Shown here: positions 54,511 to 64,000 of the stretch, in pieces | Layout: each line of letters begins with the position of its first letter | How positions within the stretch are numbered: the stretch's first letter is position 1 | Source of the DNA: Paraphaeosphaeria minitans | Lineage: Eukaryota; Ascomycota; Dothideomycetes; Pleosporales; Didymosphaeriaceae | DNA: 64,000 bases | Assembly (NCBI GenBank): GCA_015832175.1 | Contig: WJXW01000011.1 | Span: forward strand, 496,001 to 560,000 | Reading direction: 5' to 3' | Translations under genes and position numbers: made by a program | The notes under the pieces: model-generated | The model's input: the letters and a program-made list of their open reading frames with translations, nothing else | Databases searched by the model: none | Told to the model about the DNA's origin: nothing

Positions 54511-55015
54511 ATAGGCTACGCCCTAGTAGATATCCTTGTTCTATATACTTTAACCTTAGGCCTATTAGGTCCTTTAGATCCAGTCTTACAACCCTAGATA
54601 GATAAGTTTAGTAATAGAAGCTTAACTTCTACTTTTTATAAATTTATAAAAATATCATCTTTAGTAATTTAGCTTAATAAGTATTAAGCCTATTATATTA
54701 AATTTATTACTTCTTTCTATTACGAGGTAGGACATTTTTAATATCTAGTAATATTACTAAGTATTATAGGCTACACCCTAGTAGATATCCTCATTCTATA
54801 TACTTTAACCTAAGGCCCATTAGGTTCTTTAGGTCTAATCTTCTAACCCTAGATATATAAGTTTAGTAGTAGAAGCTTGACTTCTACTTCTCATAAATTT
54901 ATAAAAGTATTATCTTTAGTAATTTAGCTTATTAAGTATTAAGCCTATTACATTAAATTCGTTACTTCTTTCTACTATAGGTTAGAACGTCTTTATTACC
55001 TACTAATATTGCTAA
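54511..55015. repeat. 255-bp tandem duplication, transition-only divergence
   Basis: ATAGGCTAC(G/A)CCCTAGTAGA starts at 54511 and 54766. Both copies continue with TATACTTTAACC, AGTTTAGTARTAGAAGCTTR and TATTAAGCCTATTA. Differences are mainly C/T and G/A, with a few small indels. Confidence 0.8.
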
Positions 55016-55392
55016 GTAACACCTTTAAACTATAAATTTAGGACTAGAAGCTATCGCTAAAGGTCTTTATATAAGTGTAAATAAGTATATATAATAAGCG
55101 TATTACCTATAGTAAAATATAGAATAGAAGAATAAGAGAATTATTTACCTCTTTAACTTAGAGCTTAAAATCTTAGGAGTATAGATAATAGATACGTAGT
55201 AGTTCTTTATAAAAGTATAGGCCCTAACCTATTATAAAGATAACTTTTAGGCGTAAGAATATAACCTTTAGAGAGGTGTAGAGACAGCACCTAGGGCGTT
55301 ATAAAACCCCTATATAATAACTAGAAGTACTGCCACTAATCCTGTAATTAAGTAGTAGTTAGCTCTACTAGAGAAATTACTTATAGAAATAG

Positions 55393-55599
55393 TTAAGTGT
55401 AATAGGCTGGGACTATGCCCTAGTCTTTAAAAGAATCTTAAGGAAAGGAACCGCCCTAAAGAAGTAGACCCGCTAAAGAAAAAAAACTCTTTTTATAAGT
55501 AGCATACCCCCCCGATAAAGACTTAATATCTAGAATTTATCCTTTATAATTAGTACTTATAGTTCTATTCACTCTTTAAGGCTAGCGTATAACATTAAA
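55393..55599 (+). mobile_element. Second copy of the solo LTR (55398-55594) with near-perfect TSD
   Basis: Homologous along its length to 24601-24792: begins TGTAATAGGCTGGGACTATG, ends GCGTATAACA. It is flanked by TTAAG (55393-55397) and TTAAA (55595-55599), a 5-bp duplication with one G/A difference. It could alternatively be the 5' LTR of an element whose gag-like remnant follows, but the flanking duplication favours a solo LTR. Confidence 0.7.
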
Positions 55600-55799
55600 T
55601 TCTAGATCTTCTAGGAAAGAGCTGTTTAAAGGAATAAAGAAATATAATAAAGTCTAGAATATTTCCCTAATAGATACCTCTAACATCGCTAAGTTAGTAA
55701 AATAACTATAGAACCTAATTACTACTAAAGATAAAGACCGCTCTACTATATAAACACTATAACTTTAGAATAAAGAGCTGTGTAAGCTTTTTATATACT

Positions 55800-56555
55800 A
55801 GTAGGCCTACGCTAGCACCGCCCTAGACTTGTCTACCCCTACTATAGGGGGCGAATTCTTATTTACTAGCGCTAACTATCTAATCCTATACTATAAACCG
55901 CTCCTACACCTAACTAAGTTTAGGGGCTTAAAGACCTAGTTTAGGGTCTAGAAGGTTATAATAGACTATAAGCTCTAGGCTAATAAGTAGTTTATTAGTT
56001 CCCGTTAGAAGGAATAGGCGCTAATATAGAACTACCTAGATAATAGTCCTTAGGACATAGTAGCGGCCTTCTACTAAGCTAGGGGGTTAGATAGCTAGTT
56101 TAACCTATAAACGTTTATATAGTACTTTACCTTTATATACACAAATAAACACGCCTAGTAAAAGGCTAAAGCACGCCTTAATATAATTAATTAAAACTTT
56201 AAAGAGAGTTTCTCTAACTTTTATATTTACTTTAAATAAACGTTAGTTAAGGTAGGTAGTAGGTAGTAAAGTAACACTAAGAAACTATATAAGTTACGCT
56301 ACGTAATCTAGCGTAATATCTATATAGTTACCTTTAACTACAACGTTCCTAAGGGGGACTATAATATAGCTGTCGCTAGGTTTTTATAGATTATAGTAGA
56401 CTTTAAAATAGAGGTCCTAAAAAATAAGCTTACTATTTAAGCTATTTTTTATAAAAGTAGCTAGCCTCTCTTGAAAGATAGTAATAGTAACGTCTATATA
56501 ACCCCTATAGTAGCGTTAACTATAATCTGGCCCTAAGCTAGTAAAGAGGCAGGCA
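55800..56555 (+). pseudogene. Gag-like remnant of an LTR retroelement
   Basis: A plus-strand frame with many TAG/TAA stops still reads FKESFSNFYIYFK and LYKLRY, then NVPKGDYNIAVARFL, the kind of helix-rich segment seen in retrotransposon gag proteins. No zinc knuckle or pol is attached before the 56561 repeat. Family uncertain. Confidence 0.4.
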
Positions 56556-56560
56556 AGTAG

Positions 56561-56762
56561 TGTAAAGAGGAGGTAGAGGCTAGAGGATAAAGGGTAACCT
56601 TCTAGACCTTCTAGTACCTTCTCTCCCCTAGTACTAGTTACCTAGAATAGTAGAGACTAGAGTAATAGAGGGTAGATCGAACGTAGTTAAATAGAGCAAT
56701 AAAACCTTAGGTATAGGCTTAGAATTGCTATCTAGGATAGAGAGTACACGTAGAAGGTAACT
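56561..56762 (+). repeat. 202-bp direct repeat, copy A (possible LTR)
   Basis: Starts TGTAAAGAGGAGGTAGAGGC and matches 57963-58164 over its full length with only transitions. Spacing (1.4 kb) and the TG start suggest paired LTRs of a small element, but neither a CA end nor a target duplication was found. Confidence 0.7.
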
Positions 56763-56817
56763 CTCCTTATATATATATAGTAGAGATTCTAGAGTATTCT
56801 ACTTAGTAATTCTCTAC

Positions 56818-56872
56818 TATCTATAACGTTACCTATAACGTCACCTATGACGTCACCTATAACGTTACCTAG
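56818..56872. repeat. 12-bp repeat with ACGTCACC/ACGTTACC units
   Basis: Four tandem units of CTATRACGTYAC, C/T and G/A variants of one another, followed by two TATGACGTTAT copies. Confidence 0.75.
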
Positions 56873-57962
56873 TATCCATAGGGCTATGACGTTATTATGA
56901 CGTTATTATAGAAAGTTCTAGAATATAGAAAAGGTAACTCTAGGAACCTTTAAAGGTTACCTATTCCTTATAAGTAGCACCTAAACTAGATACCTAACTA
57001 TATCTTCTAGTAACGCTAGAACGTAGTTGTGTGCACTTATTATAGTAAGCCTAACTATATAGCTAGAGCCTACTCTAATATAGTTTTACTCTAGGGAATT
57101 GCAACTTAACCTTAGTATAGTAGAATAAGTATCTAGTTAAGAAAAAAGTAGCCCCTAGTCTAGCGCTAATGTAGGGGCTCCACGTAATAGTATTAATAAA
57201 GGTATAATTAGGGTAAGCTATAATAGTTAGGGTGGCTAAAACTAGAGTAGGTATAAATAGGCCTACTTCTACCCTTTACGTATTCCTTAATAGCACATAG
57301 TATATAAAGGCCCTAATTAATATAGAGTGTAAATACTTTATAGTAATTAGCCCTAGGCTAGTAGATTTACTTTTACTATAGTATATTATAATTCTAGTCT
57401 AAAAACTAGAATAGGCTGCTAGGTTATTACTATAGAGTCTTATTATAGAGATAGTAGTAGTGCCTTATAATATATTTAAATAGTAATAGACCCTTTACGC
57501 CTATATAATCTCTAACCTCTACTAGAATATAATTCTAAGGGCCCCCTAGCTAGCTAAGTCTAGAGGAGTAGTAGATGTCTATAGCAGTAAAATTATAATT
57601 AGGGTAGCTAGGGGCCTTATTACCCTTAATACTTAGGCAGTAAAGAGGTAGGGCCTCTTTGCCACGCTTATAGTTAAAGAGGATAATATAACACCCTTTA
57701 ATACTCTAGATAAAAACTAGAATAGGGTAACTTTAACTTTACTCTAGAATATTACCTAGATACTTATAATAACGCTTTCTTATATAGTAGGACCTCTACC
57801 CCTCTCTAATATAGTAGGGCTAGGCCTTACTAAAATAAGTAGGACTCTTTTTCTAGAATTAGTAGAGTATACTACTATTTTTAATAAAACTAAGGTGTCT
57901 AGCCTTTTACTACACTAAGGTATATTAAACTAATATATTTACTTAAAGTAGACCCTAAGTGG

Positions 57963-58164
57963 TGTAAAGAGGAGGTAGAGGCTAGAGGATAAAGGGTAAC
58001 CTTCTAGACCTTCTAGTACCTTTTCTCTCCTAGTACTAGTTACCTAGAATAGTAGAGACTAGGGTAATAGAGGGCAGATCGAACGTAGTTAAATAGAGTA
58101 ATAAAACCTTAGGTATAGGCTTAGAATTGCTATCTAGGATAGAGAGTATACGTAGAAGGTAACT
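57963..58164 (+). repeat. 202-bp direct repeat, copy B, cut by the Gypsy LTR
   Basis: Same unit as 56561-56762. Homology stops three bases before the Gypsy LTR start at 58168, so copy B was probably truncated by that insertion. The differences I noticed are all C/T or G/A. Confidence 0.75.
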
Positions 58165-58167
58165 ATT

Positions 58168-58565
58168 TGTAACGGGTAGATTATAATGTTGTTGTGGTGT
58201 TGTGGTATCTAGCGCCAAGGCCTTATAGAGGGTCTGTGCGTGTTAGGATCCAGCCGCGCGCGAGCAGCGGGGCACAAGCTTATTAGACCACCAGTCCACT
58301 AGAGTCAGCTAACTAGGTAGTTAGGTGATAGGTTATAGGTCCTAAGGGTCCTAAGGACCGCACGGGCCTCGCCTATACAGAACGCTAGGACGCGTGGGAC
58401 TCGCCTACACGGGACTCTAGGACATATAGGACTCTAGGACGTATAGGACTCTAGGATATATAGGATTCTAGGATGTATAGGACTGCTTAGCATATAGGAA
58501 CGCGAGAATAGGCTCTCTATATTTGTATTTAATCTATTTATTAATCTATTATTTAGATTCTAGCA
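58168..58565 (+). mobile_element. 5' LTR of a Ty3/Gypsy element (3' end approximate)
   Basis: Begins TGTAACGGGTAGATTATAAT, a common start of fungal Gypsy LTRs, and probably ends near TTCTAGCA at about 58565. It contains a GC-rich segment with CCGCGCGCGAGCAGCGG and a 17-bp tandem repeat (58424-58491, unit AGGACTCTAGGACRTAT, four copies). The matching 3' LTR would lie beyond the window. Confidence 0.65.
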
Positions 58566-61500
58566 GACTAAATTATTAACTTATTATACTTTATAAAATA
58601 CTATTATATTAATAAGACCTTCTACTTTCTATAAGTACTCCTGCCTAAGAACTAACCTTAACCCTTTAGGACTAGCTACCCTCTTAGATTTAATATCTTA
58701 AACACCCTTAATATAAGTACTTTATGAACTCCTACCTCTTCTATAGCTTTAGGTGCCGCTAAGATTACTCTTATAAAGGATAGTAGTAAGGCGTATAAAC
58801 CTAATCTCTACTTTAGCAAACAATCTTAAACTAACGTCTAGATTCTCTAGTTAGACCTCTACTTCTTTAACTTAGACAAACCCTTTAAAGACAAAAAGAA
58901 GGTTATTTTCGCAGTAACATACATATAAGGAGATACAGGATTATAGATCTATTTCTACCTTAAAAAGTACTTAGGAATAGACTATAATAATAATAATAAT
59001 AATTACGCGAATAAGCACGCTAATACAGTTAATATTATTAAAAATTATAATAACTTTAAAAAATACCTTAAGCAACTCTTTAGGATTACTAATAAGGACT
59101 CTATTATAAAAGTAAAAATTTAGACTATAACTTAGAAACAATTAGTAGCTAAGTATATAGCTAAGTTTTACAGATACGCTGTATAACTTAACTAGGATAA
59201 TAAATCTCTTTAGGACATGTATAAATAAGGACTTAAATAGAAACTATGCAAGGAACTCTTGCGTAGTAGTATATAAATTACTAACCTTAAAGAACTATAC
59301 AAAGAAACTATTAGAATTAATAGAGAGTGGTTTTTACTGCAATAGGAGCTCTACTAAAACTCTAGGGCGATAAGCTTTAGATAACTAGTAAAAATAGTTT
59401 ATAAGAACCCTATTAGAATTATCTAAAAGCAATAGCTAAGGAACTACTAGAGATACAAACTAATAGAAAATGTCTAGTTTAACTACTTAGGTAAAGGAAA
59501 AGGAGGAAGAATAGGCCCTAAGCAGCCTAATAAACGCGTCTCTAATAGAAGTTAATAACTAATAACTAAGACCTATAAATACTTTATATATGGCAAACTA
59601 GGCTATATAGCTAGGAACTGCAGATTAAAGAACAAAGTCTATTAAACTAAATTAAATATACTAACTATTAAGGACTAAGAACTTAATAAGGAATAAGAAG
59701 TTATTACAACGCTATTTAGTTACTAACGCGTTATACTAGAGTAAAGTAAGTAATTAGATTTACCTAACTTATAACTATATAAAGATCTAGAAAACGACTC
59801 TAACGTATACCACGACGTAGAAGATATAGAAGAGATACTAAGATCTCCTACTCCTTACCTACAAAGTAGGTAGGAAGAAGACAACCCTATGTTACTTAAG
59901 TATAAACTAAATATTTAGAACTACATAGAACCCTACTAGGCACTAAAAGGGATACGACTCTACAAAAATAAGAAATTAGACTACGTACTAAAGTACTACC
60001 TAGACCACTAAAATCCTACACACTAATTCTGTATATGGACGCATTACGAAGAACCAACATGTATATAATATAAGGCAGAGAAAGAGGAGAATAAGAAATA
60101 ACCTAAAAGGAAATTACGCTATAGGTAGATATAGATAAACTGCCCTATTACAGCTTGTAATAAACACCTCTAGAATAAACAATAAGTAAAATACTTTCCT
60201 TACCTTACGCTAAAAGGTAATAAATGCTATAATATACTTATTAATAGAGACTATATACAACTGTACTAGTATACGTGTTTAAACTAAAACTATAAATACT
60301 ACTATATAGCTAAATATTTAGACAGCTTTGCAAACTGCCCTATATAAGAAGTAATAATAGAACTACTAATTTAACTAGTACATAGGAACAGTAAAGACTG
60401 CGGGAGGAAAAATAGAAAAACATTTTTATAAAAAAAAGAAGAAGATAATCTACATAAGCTATATACTTAAAAATAATAATAGAAGCAGATGCTTAGAAAC
60501 GCATACTAGGCACTAGAACTTAACTACAACCTATATAAATAGATGTCTTTTTTAGGCCTAAACTTAGATAAGAAGACACCTTTATTAAATTAAATGCTAT
60601 AGTAAGCACAGTATTAGTTAAGCTACTAGTACAGCTTAAAGGAATATAGGCTTAAGCTCTTATAGACTTAGGAGTAGAAAGGAACTTTATATTTTATTAG
60701 ATAGTAAGATAAGTAGGACTTATAATATTAGAGAAAGAAGTACCCTATATTATCTATGTCACAAATAGATCTCTAATGCCTAAGACACCTTAAATATACT
60801 AAGAGGTTACTACTATAATAATAGTCTAAGGATATAGAGAGGAACTTACTTTAGATGTCTTACTAGGATCTAAGCATAAGTTAGTCTTAGAATTACCTTA
60901 GTTAATAATATATAACCTATAGATTAACTAGGGTATAAAGAAAATATCGTTTAAACGCTACAATTATGTATTATAAGCAAAGCCTACGCATTAACTAAAA
61001 ATAATAGTAGATAAGGGAGTTATTAACAATATAATACTGCGATAGACAGTTAAAAAATAGAAGCATACTTTAGTAGACGCTAGTAGGAACCACTAGGTTA
61101 AGAAGCGTAAGAAGGAGGATAATAGCACACCCTTTACTTTACTAAGAGAGTACAGAAAATAGACACACATATTTATAGAAAAGGAGGGAAAAGCAAACCT
61201 ACCTAAATATTAACCCTAGGATCTTATAATAGACCTAGAAGAAGGGAAGACGCCACCCTTTAGACTACTATATAGTAAGACAGAAGAAGAACTCCTTAAA
61301 GAACGTGATTTTATTAAGATAAACTTTAAGAAAGGATATATATAACTATTAAAGTTACTAGCAGTAAGCCCTTTTATATTTATTAAGAAAAAGGATAGAT
61401 TAGACAGACTATGCATTAACTACTAATAACTTAATAATATAATAATAAAGAACTAATATCTACTACCTAATATTACAGAGTTACGAGATTAACTATCTTA

Positions 61501-64000
61501 AGCTAAGATATTCACAATAATGGATCTAAGAGACAGTTACTACCTTATATAAATTAAGAAAGGTAAAGAATAGAAAATAGCGTTTTAATTACGCTACAGA
61601 CTATTTAAGTACAAGGTTATGCTATTTAGACTCACAAACGCACTAGTAGCTTTTATAGCACTTATTAATAATATACTCTACAAACATTTAGACATATTTA
61701 TTATCGCGTATATAGACAATATCTTTGTCTTTTCTAAAAACAAATCAGACCACACTAAGTATATACAGACAGTACTAGAAGCACTAGACAAAGTATACCT
61801 TTGTATTAAACTTAAGAAATATAAGTTTAACGTTAAATAACTTAAATTCCTAGGACATATTATTACTACAGAAGGAATTAAGATGGCACTAAGTAAAATT
61901 AAATGCATTAAGAACTAGCTAATACTAAAGACAGCTAAGAATATCTAAGAATTCTTAGGATTCTATAGATTTAACTAACAATTCATCTAAAATTACGTAA
62001 AGGTCACAATACCTTTAATAAATCTTATAAAGAAGGATGTACCCTTTAAATAGACAAATAAGTGTAGAATGTTATTCTAACTCCTTAAGACAGTATATAT
62101 TATAGAACCTATCCTTGTTTATTTTAGAAGCGATAAACTATTACGCTTTAAAACAGACACTAGCGATCTTACGCTAGGCGCCTATGCTAAATAAGAATAT
62201 AATAGTAAATAGCACCTAATTACCTATTACTTATGCAAATTTAATAACGCTAAAACACAATATAACGTACACAACAAAGAACTCTACGCTATTATTAAAG
62301 CCTTAAAGCACTAGAGGATTTATACGCTTAGTTACTTAACGCTAGAAATCTATATAAATTACAAGAACCTTCTAAGGTTTATAATAACAAAAGAACTTAC
62401 ACTATAACAATAAAAATAGTTATAAACTACTAGGCAGTACAAGTTCAAAATTATCTATATAGCTAGGAAAGAAAATGGCAGAGTAGACGCTCTTAGCTAA
62501 TAAAGTAATCTAGTAGGAGAAAAGGTAAAAACTTTCTCTGCAATCCTTTGCAAAGCCAAAGATAGATCTCTAGAGCTAATAGTAGAACTAAATTAACTTT
62601 TAGTAATTAACTAAGAAGTTCTAGAACATCTACAGACTAAGATTATTTAATAATACCACAATAACCCTATATACAGACACCTAGGCATTACAAAGACAAT
62701 AGAACTTATCTAAAAGAATTACACCTTTAAAGGAATTAAGGAAGCTATAATAACTTACATCTATAAATGTGTAGAATACTAGAGAAATAAACACAGCACA
62801 TATTTTAAATATAAAGAGATGTAAGCAATCAGAATACTAATAGCACTATAGGAAGACATCGCTATAGATTTTGTCACAGGAATTCTAAACTCTAAGGATC
62901 TAATAACAGGAATTAAATACAACAGTATACTAGTAATAGTCTGCTAACTAACTAAGTATGTTAAGCTTATTCTATGCCTTAAAAGAATAACAGCAAAAGA
63001 ACTTACTTTTCTTATCCTAGACTAACTAGTTAGACACCACAAAATCCCAAAAATAATTATTAGTGATAGAGACAAGCTCTTCACGTTAAATTATTAAATA
63101 ACGCTTATAGCACTACTTAGAATAAAATAAAAACTATTAACAGCTTACTATCCACAAATAGACAGATAGATAGAACGTATAAACTAAACTATAGAAACGT
63201 ACCTACGTATCTACTGTAATAGTTAGAAGAATAACTAGGTTGTATTACTACCTATAGCACAGTTAGCCTATAATAACAAAGTGTTAGTAGTATTAGGACA
63301 TACACTATTCTATATAAACTATAGAAGACACCCACATCTCTTTAACTAACAATTTCCTACAATAATTAAAGCAAAAGAAGCTATAGATATAGCAGAAAAC
63401 ATAAAGAAAATACACTAATAACTCTAAGAAAATCTTAAGAAAGCTTAGCAGTAATCAATCTTATACTAAAATTAAAAACAAAAAATAGCACCTTAGCTAA
63501 AAAAAGGGGATAAAGTATATCTACTTACAAAGAACCTTTAAACTTAGAAGAAGAAACATAAGAAACTAGATTATATTAAAGTTAGACTATTTTACATTTC
63601 TAAGCAAATATCACTAGTAAACTATAAGTTAGAACTACCGCCAGATGCAAAGATACACCTAGTATTCCACGTATTACTACTAGAACTAGCAGACCCTAAT
63701 ACACTAGTTAAAACCACCTTCTACCACTAGACTAAGAAAGAAAATAAATCTAAGGTTAAAAGAATTCTAGAATACAATTAGTATAACAACACGTACTTTA
63801 TTAAGTAGAAAGGTTACCCACATAGCGAAAACACCTAGGAACTAAAGAACAATCTAGGAAACTGTTAGCAAAAGATTAAGGAATTCTACTAGAAATAACT
63901 AAGACGTACCTAGGAATCACTACTAGCACAGGGGCTAGCCTATAAAATAGACTAGTTAATTACCTTAGCGCCTAATAGCGCGTTAGGATTTATTAATACA
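58566..64000 (+). pseudogene. RIP-inactivated Ty3/Gypsy chromovirus gag-pol relic
   Basis: A single plus-strand frame is traceable with dozens of TAG/TAA stops. Gag lies at about 58.8-59.5 kb (LDKPFKDKKKVIFAVTY, KQLVAKYIAKFYRYAV), and a zinc knuckle at 59567-59632 has only its last Cys (YIARNC). In the protease (about 60660) the active-site motif reads DLGV instead of DSGA. In reverse transcriptase (about 61.2-61.9 kb) the longest open piece (61619-61840) has YIDN at 61709-61720 in place of YLDD/YVDD, so the catalytic Asp is lost. RNase H starts at about 62.14 kb (TDTSDLTLGAYA); integrase (62.65-63.3 kb) has IAIDFVTG and IISDRDKLF; a chromodomain lies at about 63.75-63.89 kb (KVKRILEYN, YFIK.KGYPHSENT). 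The order PR-RT-RH-IN-chromodomain places it among fungal chromoviruses. The right end is cut by the window. It cannot encode functional protein. Confidence 0.88.

Larger units (their letters stand above)
53831..64000. other. AT-rich, RIP-degraded transposon island 2
   Basis: From about 53.83 kb to the window edge the sequence is AT-rich, dominated by TA steps and TAG/TAA triplets, and without host genes. Recognisable parts are a 255-bp tandem duplication (54511-55015), a solo LTR (55393-55599), a gag-like remnant (about 55.8-56.5 kb), a 202-bp repeat pair (56561 and 57963) and a Ty3/Gypsy chromovirus relic from 58168. Repeat copies differ almost only by transitions. The remaining stretches (53.83-54.5, 55.02-55.39, 56.76-57.96 kb) are unassigned degraded DNA. 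Confidence 0.8.

Noticed and set aside
58036..58218. 60-codon minus-strand ORF across the repeat B/Gypsy LTR junction
   Set aside because: It spans two unrelated repeats joined by an insertion, so it cannot be an ancestral gene.

Overview
The window is nuclear DNA of a filamentous ascomycete (Pezizomycotina), most likely a dothideomycete of the Pleosporales type. The evidence is GC-rich genes with C-ending codons, short introns (41-147 nt) with GTRNGT donors and CTRAC/CTGAY branch sites, fungal-specific families (Hook adaptor, PMT2-type mannosyltransferase, Chs7-type chaperone), and AT-rich islands full of transposon debris with the C-to-T/G-to-A signature of repeat-induced point mutation (RIP). 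The genus assignment is inference.

Layout, left to right: the 3' part of a Sec16 gene (1-2185, +); a small secreted cysteine-containing protein (6078-6649, +); a five-exon Pumilio/PUF RNA-binding protein (9815-13689, +); a small secreted I9-type protease-inhibitor-like protein (14709-15104, +); a Hook-type dynein adaptor (16015-19041, +). A transition zone follows, with small cysteine-rich secreted protein genes and a decayed gene (20550-22172, -), the first AT-rich island (about 22.2-25.2 kb: a tandem array plus a solo LTR with a perfect 5-bp target duplication), and another secreted cysteine-rich gene broken by a TAG codon (25365-25718, -). Then come a PMT2-type O-mannosyltransferase (26431-28826, -), an MFS sugar transporter (29734-31618 or further, -), a Chs7-family membrane protein (34204-35309, +), the TFIIH subunit Ssl1 (36050-37631, +), an FAH-family hydrolase (37915-38919, +), tubulin cofactor B (42501-44687, -) and a two-repeat Myb/SANT protein (49040-50608, +). 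From about 53.8 kb to the right edge lies a second, larger RIP-degraded island. It holds duplicated repeats, another solo LTR and a nearly full-length Ty3/Gypsy chromovirus relic (LTR from 58168; gag, protease, RT, RNase H, integrase and chromodomain traceable; every domain broken).

The housekeeping genes are unrelated to each other, apart from a loose theme of secretion, cell wall and transport: COPII assembly (Sec16), O-mannosylation (PMT), chitin-synthase export (Chs7 family) and endosome motility (Hook). No biosynthetic cluster, operon-like unit, CRISPR array, rRNA or convincing tRNA gene was seen. The most notable biology is the association of small secreted cysteine-rich genes, one apparently inactivated by a RIP-type nonsense change, with the border of a RIP-affected repeat island. 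Many long intergenic stretches carry minisatellites and a dispersed TAGGTACCTA-like motif rather than genes.
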